A stretch of DNA of 64,000 bases, from NCBI GenBank assembly GCA_902479135.1, contig CABSNU010000003.1, positions 62,001-126,000 on the forward strand, given 5' to 3'. The notes under the pieces are model-generated. The model did no database searches. It worked only from the letters and a program-made list of their open reading frames with translations, and was not told the DNA's origin. Shown here in pieces: positions 25,331-34,233 of this stretch. Origin of the DNA: an uncultured Collinsella sp. (GTDB lineage: Bacteria; Actinomycetota; Coriobacteriia; Coriobacteriales; Coriobacteriaceae). The position numbers were made by a program, and so were the translations under genes. Every line of letters begins with the position of its first letter. The first letter of the stretch is position 1.

Positions 25331-25367
25331 AAGCGCGGAGTCGCCATGCGGCCCCGCGCTTTTCTTT
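25331..25367 (+). terminator. Duplicated terminator before surface protein copy 2
   Basis: AAAGCGCGG and CCGCGCTTT flank 16-17 nt and are followed by TCTTTT. It is a diverged copy of the hairpin at 23279-23324. Confidence 0.6.
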
Positions 25368-25507
25368 TAGCGTCGGTCCCTGCGCCGGCGTGCGGCCTAT
25401 TTCTCCCCCATTTTGGCCATTTTGCCCTCCAAACGGCACTACCGCCGGCAACATCCAGCAGATACGCTGAACCTAGCCGTATAGGCCCTATGAGAACGGG
25501 AGCAACC

Positions 25508-27298
25508 ATGGCAGCCTTGTTCACGACCCCCAAACGCAATGACACGACCGCCGGAACCCATGTTGCCGAACCCGACGTTCGCCGTCGCATAGGACTCGCG
25601 CACGGCAGCTGGCGCCGCGTGACGCGCCGCATCGTCGTAGGCGCCGTGTGCGCGCTCACGGTGAGCTCGCTGCTCATGCCGAGCGTCTCGCTCGCGGCGG
25701 AATGGGTCAAGGTCGGCGAAACCAAATACAACGCCGGCACTGCGGCGGGCGACGAGACCGGCACCTGGTCGTGGGACGGCGCCGACGACTTGAAGCTCAA
25801 CAACTATAACGGCGGCGAGATCCAGGCCGCAGGCAAGCTCAACGTGAATTACTCGGGAAACAACATCGTCACTGCCGACTGGATCGAAGGCATCAAGGCT
25901 TCTCATGGCAAGAATGAGAACGCCGAGCTCAATATCCAAGGCGACGCGGGCAGCACGCTCAGCGTGACATCTACTGAGGACGCTATCCTCTCCACGGGTA
26001 ATATCAACATCGACGGAGCCGGATCCGTCAACGCCACGAGCGCTGGGTTTGATGCCATCGACGCCGAGGGCGATCTCGCTATCAAAGGTTCGGGCAACGT
26101 CAACGCCACGGGCGTATCGGATGGCATCAGGGCAAACGGCAATATCACGATTGACGACAGCGGGGCCGTCACCGCCAGGGCTACCAAGGACAAGGGTATC
26201 GGAACCGACAAGAACCTCACCATCAAGGGTGGCGGCACAGTCGAGGCAAGCTCAGCCGATGGTGAGGCCATTTGGAGCGGCGGCAACATCAATATCTCGG
26301 ACGGCAGCCAGGTCAAGGCGAGCTCCGAGAAAGACGCCGCCGTCGAGGCCAAGGGCAGCCTCGCAGCCACAAACGCCTCCCTCAACGCAAACGGTGTTGA
26401 ATATGGCGTCTATGCCCACAAGGGCATCACACTCGATCATGCAAACGTGACAGTCCGCGCAAGTAAAGGCAGATACGGTGACGCCATTGCCCTCTTCACC
26501 TACCAAGACGATATCGTCGTCAAGAACGGCTCCACCGTGGACGCGTTTGCGGAAGGCGAGGTTTCGGCTGCATTCTCCACCAGAAACGATCGACCCAACG
26601 AGGAGGGTGGCCACATCTACATCAGCGACTCCGTTGTCAAGGCCATAGCCCGCTATGTCGAGAACGGCGACGGCCCCATCCCCTACAGCGAAAACCAAGA
26701 TGGTGAGACGAGCCCCGAGCCCCAAGGCGAGAACATCGGCATCATCGCCCAGACCAGCGAGGGCGTCACACCCGCAGTCATCTCGATCATCCGCAGCAAG
26801 GTAACGGCCGAAGGAGATACAGCGGCAATCTTTGCCCGTGCCATGAGCGCTGACGGCAAGACAATCGGCACCATCAAGATTGAGAACGCCGCCATCCAGA
26901 CGCCCGAAGGCGGCAAGGTCATTGACTATCGCAAGCTCCGTGACGGCATCTACGAGGCAGGCCAAGCCATCGGCACGGGCGACGCTGTGATCGACTCCCC
27001 CTATAACGAAGCTGTCGCCAAGAGCATGGTCATCGCACCTCCCGAGGTAGCCAAGCCGGAAGACCCCAAGCCCGACGAGACCAAGCCCGCAGAAAGCAAG
27101 CCCGCGGAGTCCAAGCAGAACCCCAAGCCTGAGTGCTCAAAGCCGACCAAGGCCGTTGCGGCTTCAATCACGAAAGCCAAGACTACCGGCGTGCTCGCGG
27201 CAACCGGCGACACCTCGGGTGCGGCCATCGTGGCAACCGTCCTTGCGGGAACAGCCGCTATCGCCGCAGGCACCATGGCGAGCCGCAAGCGCTCTTAG
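25508..27298 (+). CDS. Cell-wall-anchored beta-helix surface protein, copy 2
   Basis: A 596-residue paralogue of the preceding gene with the same parts: basic N-terminal region, signal helix ending VSLAAEW, beta-helix rungs (GNINIDGAGSVNATSAGFDAIDAEG and so on), a Pro/Lys/Glu spacer expanded with EXKPAESKP repeats, then LAATGDTS, a hydrophobic helix and RKRS. The two copies are close to identical around the signal peptide but differ in loop residues and in the spacer, which suggests diversification after duplication. Function is likely adhesion or glycan binding. A strong terminator follows. Confidence 0.85.
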   Translation: MAALFTTPKRNDTTAGTHVAEPDVRRRIGLAHGSWRRVTRRIVVGAVCALTVSSLLMPSVSLAAEWVKVGETKYNAGTAAGDETGTWSWDGADDLKLNNYNGGEIQAAGKLNVNYSGNNIVTADWIEGIKASHGKNENAELNIQGDAGSTLSVTSTEDAILSTGNINIDGAGSVNATSAGFDAIDAEGDLAIKGSGNVNATGVSDGIRANGNITIDDSGAVTARATKDKGIGTDKNLTIKGGGTVEASSADGEAIWSGGNINISDGSQVKASSEKDAAVEAKGSLAATNASLNANGVEYGVYAHKGITLDHANVTVRASKGRYGDAIALFTYQDDIVVKNGSTVDAFAEGEVSAAFSTRNDRPNEEGGHIYISDSVVKAIARYVENGDGPIPYSENQDGETSPEPQGENIGIIAQTSEGVTPAVISIIRSKVTAEGDTAAIFARAMSADGKTIGTIKIENAAIQTPEGGKVIDYRKLRDGIYEAGQAIGTGDAVIDSPYNEAVAKSMVIAPPEVAKPEDPKPDETKPAESKPAESKQNPKPECSKPTKAVAASITKAKTTGVLAATGDTSGAAIVATVLAGTAAIAAGTMASRKRS

Positions 27299-27355
27299 AC
27301 GCCTCTGCGCACATGGCAGCTCCCGCGAAGGCCCCGAGTCCCAGCACCGTTTAAC

Positions 27356-27394
27356 AACGCCACCGCCGAGCTCCCCTCCGGCGGTGGCGTTTTC
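27356..27394 (+). terminator. Terminator after surface protein copy 2
   Basis: AACGCCACCGCC and GGCGGTGGCGTT flank an 11-nt loop and run into TTTT. Confidence 0.85.
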
Positions 27395-27505
27395 CATATG
27401 CGTCCGCAGGGTATGCACGAGATTGTCTTTGGTCTAGCCCAACCTGCATGAGCCGGCGTGCGACAATGGGGGCCGTCGATATCACAACGCCGAGAGAAGC
27501 CCGTC

Positions 27506-28171
27506 ATGGAAGCGCATCAAAAGCAGATAACCGTTCATGCACAGCATGCCGAAAGCGCACCAGTCATCTATCTTCCCGTGGTCATGGGCGACGGCACGGA
27601 GGTTTATGAACGCTGCCGAGAGCTCAACTGCCCGCCCTTCACGCTTGTCGGCATTGGCAGCCTCAACTGGAATCGCGAGCTGAGCCCCTGGGTATGCGAC
27701 GGTACCGTGCGCGATGCCGAGCCCTTTGGTGGACAGGCCGCTGGTTTTCTTGACGAGTTGTTGAAGCAGATAATCCCAGAGGCCGAATCATCGCTCCCGC
27801 AACCGCCCGCCTGGCGCGGCGTTGCCGGCTACTCCTTGGCGGGTCTTTTTGCACTGTGGGCACTTTGGCAAACAGATGTCTTTGAGCGCGCGGCGAGTGC
27901 ATCGGGGTCGCTGTGGTTCCCCGGCTTTATCGACTACGCGCGCGAGCGCACGATGACAGCTACGCCCGACGCCGTCTATCTGTCACTCGGTAAAAAGGAA
28001 ACCAAGACGCCCAACCGCATGATGCGGCACGTACTCGACGATACGCGCGCGATGGAAGAGCTGTTTATCGAGCGTGACATTCCAACAATGCTGGAGCTCA
28101 ACCCCGGCAATCACTTTGCCCAAACTGACCTGCGCATGGCGCGCGGCATCCACTGGATACTGACGCATTAA
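27506..28171 (+). CDS. Alpha/beta hydrolase, esterase family
   Basis: A 221-residue alpha/beta hydrolase. The nucleophile elbow is GYSLAGLFALW and the catalytic histidine is in ELNPGNHFAQT near the C terminus. Layout resembles the esterase D/IroE group, which cleaves small esters, including siderophore esters, but the substrate cannot be told. There is no signal peptide. The ATG at 27506 follows GAGAGAAGC. It ends at a bidirectional terminator shared with the convergent permease gene. Confidence 0.8.
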   Translation: MEAHQKQITVHAQHAESAPVIYLPVVMGDGTEVYERCRELNCPPFTLVGIGSLNWNRELSPWVCDGTVRDAEPFGGQAAGFLDELLKQIIPEAESSLPQPPAWRGVAGYSLAGLFALWALWQTDVFERAASASGSLWFPGFIDYARERTMTATPDAVYLSLGKKETKTPNRMMRHVLDDTRAMEELFIERDIPTMLELNPGNHFAQTDLRMARGIHWILTH

Positions 28172-28214
28172 AAATGGCGCCCACGCGTACATACGCATGG
28201 ACGCCATTTTTAAT
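28167..28214. terminator. Bidirectional terminator
   Basis: ATTAAAAATGGCG and CGCCATTTTTAAT form a 13-bp stem with A/T runs on both sides, between convergent genes. Confidence 0.85.
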
Positions 28215-28231
28215 TTGGCTGAACGCAGCTA

Positions 28232-29566
28232 CTATTCAGCAGTCTCCTCAAGCTCGGAAGTATCGAACTCAAAGTCATTACCTGGCAGGATGGCGTTGAG
28301 CACAATGCCCACCAGCGAGCCCACGGCAAGGCCCGAAAGCGAAATCGTCACGCCGCCCAGCTCCAGCACGATGGCACCGGCGGTACTGTAGGCAATGCCG
28401 AGCGAAAGCACGAGCACCAGAGCCGCCACCAGCACGTTGCGGTTGTTCTGGAAATCAACCTGGTTCTCGATAAGGTTGCGAACGCCCACGGCACTGATCA
28501 TGCCGTAGAGCACAAGCGACACGCCACCGATAACGCATGCCGGCATAGCAGCGATCACAGCAGCGAACTTGGGGCAGAACGAAAGTACAATGGCACAGCA
28601 GGCGGCAATGCGAATCACGCGCGGGTCGAACACGCGCGTCAGGGCAAGCACACCGGTGTTCTCACCATACGTCGTATTGGCAGGGGCGCCAAAGAGCGAT
28701 GCCAAGATAGTCGCCAGGCCATCGCCGAGCAGGGTACGGTGCAGACCGGGATCGGCAATGTAATTGCGTTCGCAGGTAGAGCCAATGGCGGAAATATCTC
28801 CAATGTGCTCAATCATGGTCGCAAAGGCCAGTGGCATGATGGTGATAATGGCCGTCGTGGCAAGACTGCTATCGAACTGCGGTCCAAAGAGCGCGAACAC
28901 GGTGTTGTCCCACACGACAGGTAGACCGACCCACGGCGCGGCGGCAACCCCCGAAAAATCAACCTCGCCCAGCACCGCCGCAACGGCATAGCTCACCACA
29001 ACGCCCAGCAGAATCGGCACGATCTTGACCATGCCGCGGCCCCAAATGTTGCAGATGATGATCACGGCAACGGCAATAGCAGCAACAAACCAGTTGGTCT
29101 GGCAGTTGGCGATAGCAGAGCTTGCCAAGATCAGGCCGATGGAAATGACGATGGGACCGGTCACCACCGGCGGGAAGAAGCGCATGACGCGCTTGGCGCC
29201 AAAGGCGCGGAACAGCGCTGCCAGCACCGGATAGAGCAGGCCGGCGCAGGCAACGCCCAGACAAGCGTAGGGCAAAAGCTCGGCCTCGCCGTTGGGTGCA
29301 ATGGCGGCATAACCCGCGATAAAGGCAAACGACGAGCCCAGGAACGCGGGCACCTTACCGCGCGATAGAAAATGAAACAGCAGCGTGCCGATGCCGGCGA
29401 ACAGAAGCGTCGTCGAAACGGAAAGGCCGGTGAGCACGGGCACGAGCACCGTGGCTCCGAACATCGCAAACATGTGTTGCAAACCCAACACGAACATGCG
29501 TGGGCGGCCGAGCGACGATGCATCGTAGATGGCATCGGTGACGGCGGGCGTCGAGGATTGGGACAT
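28232..29566 (-). CDS. Uracil/xanthine permease (NCS2, UraA-like)
   Basis: A 444-residue nucleobase-proton symporter of the UraA branch of NCS2. It contains LGLQHMFAMFGATVLVPVLTGL in the first helix, FFPPVVTGPIVISIGL, PLAFATMIEHIGDI with the substrate-binding Glu and the family signature GAPANTTYGENTGVLALTRVFDP. About 14 helices are expected. The ATG at 29566 follows AAAGGAC. Uracil is the likeliest substrate by similarity of the ENTGVLALT region, but xanthine cannot be excluded. It is a single gene. Confidence 0.9.
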   Translation of the reverse strand: MSQSSTPAVTDAIYDASSLGRPRMFVLGLQHMFAMFGATVLVPVLTGLSVSTTLLFAGIGTLLFHFLSRGKVPAFLGSSFAFIAGYAAIAPNGEAELLPYACLGVACAGLLYPVLAALFRAFGAKRVMRFFPPVVTGPIVISIGLILASSAIANCQTNWFVAAIAVAVIIICNIWGRGMVKIVPILLGVVVSYAVAAVLGEVDFSGVAAAPWVGLPVVWDNTVFALFGPQFDSSLATTAIITIMPLAFATMIEHIGDISAIGSTCERNYIADPGLHRTLLGDGLATILASLFGAPANTTYGENTGVLALTRVFDPRVIRIAACCAIVLSFCPKFAAVIAAMPACVIGGVSLVLYGMISAVGVRNLIENQVDFQNNRNVLVAALVLVLSLGIAYSTAGAIVLELGGVTISLSGLAVGSLVGIVLNAILPGNDFEFDTSELEETAE

Positions 29567-29688
29567 GGAAGTCCTTTCGAATGGAAGGGCGATCAGGCAT
29601 ATCGGATAACCTGCCCGAACGATACGATCCGAACCATTGTACGCGATATGCAGTACCTCGCACGCGCCGCCACCTGCAAACGCTAGCG

Positions 29689-30822
29689 CTATTTCCAAAC
29701 GCGCTCGGCAATACGCCTGACCAGCGCAATCTTTGCCCACTGCTCGTCCTCGGTCAGCTTATTGCCAATCTCGCAGCTGGCAAAGCCACACTGCGGAGAC
29801 AGATACAGGTTCTCGAGCGGCACGTACTTTGCCGCCTCGCGGATGCGCTCGACGATAACATCCTCGTTCTCGAGCTCTGCCGCCTTGGTGGTCACCAAGC
29901 CCAGCACGACCTTCTTGCCGGGAGCAACGTACTTGAGCGGCTCAAAACCACCGGCGCGGGGCGTGTCGAACTCCAGATAGAACGCGTCAACGTCCTCATG
30001 CGCAAACAGGTACGGCGCGATGGGGTCGTAGCCGCCCTCAAAAGCGTAGGTGGAGTGGTAGTTGCCGCGGCATACATGCGTGTTGATAACCAGATCGTCG
30101 GGCTTGCCCTCGATGGCGGCATTGTTGAGCGCCACGCCCAGCTCGCTTACCTTTTGCAGGCCGACCGGGCTCATGCCGGTTTTGGCAACAAAATCGGTAT
30201 CGCAGTAGATGCCCCAGGTGCAGTCATCAAACTGGATGTTGCGGCAGCCCGCGGCATACAGGTCAGCAATCACGGTGCGGTATGCTGCGGCAATGGCATC
30301 GACGAGCTCTTCGTCGGTCTTGTAGACGGCGTGCAGACTCTCCTGCTGGCCATCGCAGCGGTCGAGTGTGACTTCGGAGAACGTCTGGATCGGCGCCGGA
30401 ATGGTCTGGCGCGCGACCTGGCCCTCTCCCTCGAGCGACTTGATAAATTTGAAGTGCTCGACGAACGGATGATTCTCGCCGCTAATGGGACCGGTTACCA
30501 CGGCGGTGTCGGCGGTAGTCTCCTCATCGTGGAACATGTAGCCCGTGCGCGAGGCGCGGCGCTCAATGCCGTTGAGGCCCCACATAAAATCGAGGTGCCA
30601 GTAGCTGCGGCGGAACTCGCCATCGGTAATCACCTGCAGGCCGGCAGCCTTCTGCTTGGCCACTAAGTCGCGGATGGCCTCGTCCTCGACGGCCTTAAGG
30701 CCGGAAGCGTCGAGTTTACCCGCGACATAGGCGGCACGGGCGTCCTTTACAGCCTGCGGACGAAGAAAACTGCCGACGATATCGGCACGAAACGGCGCGT
30801 TCGGTTGAATCGAAGTGCTCAT
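29689..30822 (-). CDS. MetE-like cobalamin-independent methionine synthase family (YxjG-like)
   Basis: A 377-residue protein corresponding to the catalytic C-terminal half of MetE. Zinc ligands are visible as His-x-Cys in NTHVCRGNYHS and a Cys in LSPQCGFASCE. QFDDCTWG is also typical. Stand-alone proteins of this type may transfer methyl groups to homocysteine from a donor other than the polyglutamyl folate, or act on other thiols. AGGGAGATATCT precedes the ATG at 30822. A LysR gene lies upstream on the same strand, and a palindrome between them suggests regulation by it, probably in response to a sulfur metabolite. Confidence 0.88.
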   Translation of the reverse strand: MSTSIQPNAPFRADIVGSFLRPQAVKDARAAYVAGKLDASGLKAVEDEAIRDLVAKQKAAGLQVITDGEFRRSYWHLDFMWGLNGIERRASRTGYMFHDEETTADTAVVTGPISGENHPFVEHFKFIKSLEGEGQVARQTIPAPIQTFSEVTLDRCDGQQESLHAVYKTDEELVDAIAAAYRTVIADLYAAGCRNIQFDDCTWGIYCDTDFVAKTGMSPVGLQKVSELGVALNNAAIEGKPDDLVINTHVCRGNYHSTYAFEGGYDPIAPYLFAHEDVDAFYLEFDTPRAGGFEPLKYVAPGKKVVLGLVTTKAAELENEDVIVERIREAAKYVPLENLYLSPQCGFASCEIGNKLTEDEQWAKIALVRRIAERVWK

Positions 30823-30903
30823 AGATATCTCCCTTTGCATTGGTTGCTTTACTGGGACAGAGTATGAGCGCTCATATGGACATCGTAAAATATATGTTTA
30901 TAA

Positions 30904-30936
30904 CAGTTTGATATAGATGCTTCCTATATCAGTTTG
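30904..30936. promoter_or_regulatory. Palindrome upstream of MetE-like gene
   Basis: GATATAG-ATGCTTC-CTATATC is a 7-bp inverted repeat flanked on each side by CAGTTTG in direct orientation. It lies between the LysR gene and the MetE-like gene. Confidence 0.5.
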
Positions 30937-30977
30937 GACTGTCATAAAGAGATTTGACCCGCGCAGAACGCAGCAGT

Positions 30978-31874
30978 CTAGATGTGCTGACGAATCGCTT
31001 CGATATAGGCCTGCCCGTAGCGCGTAAGTGTCGTGTTCTTGCGCGTGATGATGCCAATCTCCATGTACTCGTCTACATCGAGCGGAATCGAGATAATACC
31101 GGGGCCGTTAAGTTCATGGCTGATCACGCCCGAACACACCGTGTAACCGTTAAGGCCCATAGCTAGGTTGAACAGCGTCGCACGGTCGCGCACGCGGATA
31201 TTCTTGCGGCGCTCAAAGGTCGAGGTCAGCTCCTCGGAATAGTAAAACGAGTTGTAGCTGCCCTGCTCATAGGACAGGAACGGGTAGTCTTCCAAGTCCT
31301 CGAGCGTCACACTCGAGCGACCCGCCAGCGGATGGTCGGAGCACACAAAGACATGCGGCGTAGCGCAGAAGAGCCCCTCGAATACGAGCTCGTTGGCGGC
31401 GAGCATGCGCTCGATAACCTCGCGGTTATGCTCGGATAAGTACAGGATGCCCAGTTCGCTTTTCATATGCGCGACGTCCTCGATAATCTCGTGAGTCTGC
31501 TCCTCGCGCAGGGTAAAGTCGTAGCGCGCGGCATCGAACTCGCGGATCACGTCGACAAACGCGTTAACGGCAAAGGAATAATGCTGGCAGCTCACACTAA
31601 AGTGCGGCACCTGCTCGGACGCGCCCTTGTACTTACCTTCGAGCAGATCGGCCTGGTCAAGCACCTGTCGCGCGTAGCCCAAGAAGGTCTCGCCTTCTTC
31701 GGACACAATGACGCCCTTGTTGGTGCGCTCAAAGATGTGCACACCCATCTCGTTTTCGAGATCGCGGATCGATGCGGTAATCGAAGGCTGCGACACAAAG
31801 AGCCGGCGCGAGGCTTCGGTGATACTGCCGCATTCGGCAACCTTGACGACATACCTGAGCTGCTGAAGCTTCAT
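30978..31874 (-). CDS. LysR-family transcriptional regulator
   Basis: A 298-residue LysR protein beginning MKLQQLRYVVKVAECGSITEASRRLFVSQPSITASIRDLE, a textbook winged helix. The effector domain contains ELGILYLSEHN and ISHELNGPGIISIPLD. It resembles CysB/MetR-like regulators in pattern, though that is weak evidence. It lies 10 bp after the HAD gene and upstream of the MetE-like gene, which is likely its target. The longer reading frame to 32081 overlaps the HAD gene and is not used. Confidence 0.88.
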   Translation of the reverse strand: MKLQQLRYVVKVAECGSITEASRRLFVSQPSITASIRDLENEMGVHIFERTNKGVIVSEEGETFLGYARQVLDQADLLEGKYKGASEQVPHFSVSCQHYSFAVNAFVDVIREFDAARYDFTLREEQTHEIIEDVAHMKSELGILYLSEHNREVIERMLAANELVFEGLFCATPHVFVCSDHPLAGRSSVTLEDLEDYPFLSYEQGSYNSFYYSEELTSTFERRKNIRVRDRATLFNLAMGLNGYTVCSGVISHELNGPGIISIPLDVDEYMEIGIITRKNTTLTRYGQAYIEAIRQHI

Positions 31875-31884
31875 AGCTTTCTCC

Positions 31885-32793
31885 CTAGACGTTCGTGACG
31901 TCGAAACCCGTCGCATCCATCTGACGCATAAAAGGCGGCATCTCCCCCGTCGCGGCACAGGCGGCAATCTGATGCAGAGCCCCGGCAACCGCATCGTCTG
32001 CCGCAGCGCCGATATGCCAGCGCGCGGCAGCCGTGACAGCCTCGTTGGCATTGGCGACTGCAACGGAGTTGGGAACGGCATCGATCATGGGCAGATCGTT
32101 ATCGGAATCACCGAACACGGCCACCTCGTCGAGCGTCAGGTCCAAAGCGCGCGCAAGCTCCAGCGCAGCGCGGCCCTTGTCCCAACCGGCCGGAAGGATG
32201 TCAAACAGGCGCACGCGGTTGTTGGGAAACACAAGCGAGAGCTCCGGCACCTCGGCGGCAACGCGCTCGCGTAGCTCCACGAGCTCCTCACGTGAACGGG
32301 CACTCCAGATATTCGCCTTGAACACCGGGGCATCATCGACAACAGGACGGCACGGGGCCTCTTCGCCCTTGAGCCACGCGTTGCCGCCCGACTCCATGGC
32401 GCGGCGTACGCGCTCGGGGTCGCTCGTCACGCAGTAGGCATCGTTACCCCAAAAGTCATCGCCCAGGCTGTAGACCTTCAGGTACGTATCGTCGGTCTCT
32501 TGCTCCAAATAGTCAGCCAAGCGCATAAGGGCGGCGTTGTCGGTCGCGCGCGAAGCGACCGCCTGACCGTCGACAAACATTACCTGGCCGTTGCAGAACG
32601 CGCCGGTCGAGAAGCACTCGACGCAATTGCGGAACATCCAGCCCATCGCGGACGGCTGACGGCCCGAAACCGGACCAAAGTGCAGACCCGCCGCCTGCAT
32701 GGCATGAATGCCCTCGATGGCGTAGTCGCTGGCGCCGTCATGCCCGGCTGGAATCAGCGTATCGTCCATATCGGTCAGCACAAGTTTAATCAT
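31885..32793 (-). CDS. HAD-family hydrolase, Cof-type
   Basis: A 302-residue Cof-type HAD phosphatase: motif I DMDDTLI at the start, motif II region GPVSGRQP, lysine in PAGWDKGRAALE and motif IV VFGDSDNDLPMI. The C2 cap lies in the middle. Such enzymes dephosphorylate sugar phosphates, PLP or flavin mononucleotide. Its substrate is unknown. GGGGGCC precedes the ATG. It may be co-transcribed with the LysR gene that follows. Confidence 0.9.
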   Translation of the reverse strand: MIKLVLTDMDDTLIPAGHDGASDYAIEGIHAMQAAGLHFGPVSGRQPSAMGWMFRNCVECFSTGAFCNGQVMFVDGQAVASRATDNAALMRLADYLEQETDDTYLKVYSLGDDFWGNDAYCVTSDPERVRRAMESGGNAWLKGEEAPCRPVVDDAPVFKANIWSARSREELVELRERVAAEVPELSLVFPNNRVRLFDILPAGWDKGRAALELARALDLTLDEVAVFGDSDNDLPMIDAVPNSVAVANANEAVTAAARWHIGAAADDAVAGALHQIAACAATGEMPPFMRQMDATGFDVTNV

Positions 32794-32830
32794 AAGGCCC
32801 CCATTCGTATCGGTCCTACCTATTGTAACG

Positions 32831-32865
32831 ACCTGCCAAAATAAACCTGTCCCTTTTTGGCAGGT
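32831..32865. repeat. Dispersed CTGTCCC hairpin repeat, copy 2
   Basis: ACCTGCCAAAA and TTTTTGGCAGGT enclose TAAACCTGTCCC. It shares the core CCAAAATAAACCTGTCCC with copies at 10801-10835 and 57054-57085. Confidence 0.75.
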
Positions 32866-32890
32866 GCGCTAGTATAGGGAACAACAGATT

Positions 32891-32990
32891 CGATGCGGGA
32901 GTGCCGGCGGTGCAAACCACAAGGCTGAGAGGGCATGGGGCCCAATCCTTTGAACCTGTCAGTTAATGCTGGCGTAGGGAGCATGCCGCC
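32891..32990 (+). promoter_or_regulatory. TPP riboswitch (THI element)
   Basis: Conserved parts appear in order: GATGCGGGAGTGC, ACAAGGCTGAGAGGG, ATCCTTTGAACCTG, and TCAGTTAATGCTGGCGTAGGGA. It lies upstream of thiM-thiE and is followed by a terminator, so thiamine pyrophosphate probably causes premature termination. Confidence 0.93.
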
Positions 32991-32996
32991 TTTACA

Positions 32997-33026
32997 GGGG
33001 CGCTGTCTATGCACAGCGCCCCTTTT
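32997..33026 (+). terminator. Riboswitch-controlled terminator before thiM
   Basis: GGGGCGCTGT and ACAGCGCCCC flank CTATGC and are followed by T4, ending 22 bp before the thiM start. Confidence 0.85.
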
Positions 33027-33048
33027 CTATGCCAAGGAGGCATGTGCA

Positions 33049-33888
33049 GTGATCGATTCGGAACAGCTTAAGCAAAATGTGGTCAAGGCCGTGGAGGAGA
33101 TTCGCGCCACCAATCCGATGGCCGGCTCCATCACCAACACGGTGACGATCGACTTTGTCGCCAATGCTCAGCTCGCCGTAGGCGGTTCGGCCGCCATGGT
33201 CTATCTGCCCGACGAAGGCGAGACGCTCGTTGCCGGCGGCGGCGCCATCTATCTCAACATGGGCACGCTCTTCCCCATCTACGAGCAGACGATTCCCCGC
33301 GCGGCCAAGGCGGCACACGACGCCGGCAAGCCCTGGGTGCTCGATCCGGTGGGCCTGGGCATCGGTAGCCTGCGAACCCAGCTGGTAAACGAGCTCAAGC
33401 AGTACAAGCCCGCCATCGTACGCGGCAACGCCTCCGAGATCATCGCACTCGCCGGCCTGTGGGGTCTTGAGGGCGAGGCAGCTGATCTGAGCCGCGTGCG
33501 CGGTGTCGATACCACCGACACGGTCGACGCCGCCCGCGATGCCGCTGTGGCGCTCGCCCGCTACACCGGCGGAGCCGTAGTGGTCTCGGGCGAAGTCGAC
33601 CTGATTACCGACGGCACGACCGTGGCCAAGTCCCACGGCGGCAGCCCGCTCATGTCCAAGATCACCGGCTGCGGTTGTTCGCAGGGCGGCGTGCTGGCTG
33701 TGTACGCCTGCGCTGCCGATCCGTTTACGGCAGCCATCTGTGGCACCGCCGTCTACAACGTTGCCGGCACGCGTGCCGCCGCTGTCGCCGATGCCCCGGC
33801 AAGCTTTAAGGTCGCCTTTATCGACGAGCTCTACCGCGCGACCGCCCAAGACATCGCCGATAACCAACTCGAGCTCGAGGAGGCATAA
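33049..33888 (+). CDS. thiM: Hydroxyethylthiazole kinase ThiM
   Basis: A 279-residue ThiM that phosphorylates hydroxyethylthiazole for thiamine salvage. It shows VTIDFVANAQLAVGGSAAMV, LDPVGLGIGSLRT, VRGNASEI and the phosphate-binding SKITGCGCSQGGV containing the catalytic Cys. Translation starts at a GTG at 33049, 8 bp after AAGGAGG; a nearby ATG is out of frame. It is the first gene of the TPP-riboswitch operon, followed by a thiamine-binding protein and thiE. Confidence 0.95.
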   Translation: MIDSEQLKQNVVKAVEEIRATNPMAGSITNTVTIDFVANAQLAVGGSAAMVYLPDEGETLVAGGGAIYLNMGTLFPIYEQTIPRAAKAAHDAGKPWVLDPVGLGIGSLRTQLVNELKQYKPAIVRGNASEIIALAGLWGLEGEAADLSRVRGVDTTDTVDAARDAAVALARYTGGAVVVSGEVDLITDGTTVAKSHGGSPLMSKITGCGCSQGGVLAVYACAADPFTAAICGTAVYNVAGTRAAAVADAPASFKVAFIDELYRATAQDIADNQLELEEA

Positions 33889-33891
33889 GCC

Positions 33892-34233
33892 ATGTCCGAG
33901 CCCGCAACCAATGCCGGCATGAACACGCTCGTCGCCGTGGCCATCGCCCCGTGCGGCACCGGCGATGAGCTATCCGCCGAGGTCGCCGAGGTCGTGCGCG
34001 TCATTCGCGAGAGCGGCCTTCCCAACCACACCACCTCGATGTTCACCGAGATCGAGGGCGACTGGGACGAGGTCATGCAGGTCGTGCGCGACGCAACCTT
34101 TGTGTTGGCGAGCAAGGGCATCCGCACCGAAGTCGTGCTCAAAGCCGATATTCGACCCGGATTTACCGACACCATGACCGGCAAGCTCGAGCGCATGGAA
34201 GCACAGATCAAAAAGCAGGAGGAAGCACGATGA
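33892..34233 (+). CDS. Thiamine-binding protein (MTH1187/YkoF-like family)
   Basis: A 113-residue protein of the DUF77/MTH1187 ferredoxin-fold family, with VAVAIAPCGTGDELSAEVAEVVRVIRESGLPNHTTSMFTEIEGDWDEVMQVV. Relatives bind thiamine or its pyrimidine part. It starts 3 bp after thiM and its stop overlaps the thiE start (ATGA), so the three genes are translationally coupled. A role as thiamine-precursor carrier within salvage is likely. Confidence 0.9.
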   Translation: MSEPATNAGMNTLVAVAIAPCGTGDELSAEVAEVVRVIRESGLPNHTTSMFTEIEGDWDEVMQVVRDATFVLASKGIRTEVVLKADIRPGFTDTMTGKLERMEAQIKKQEEAR

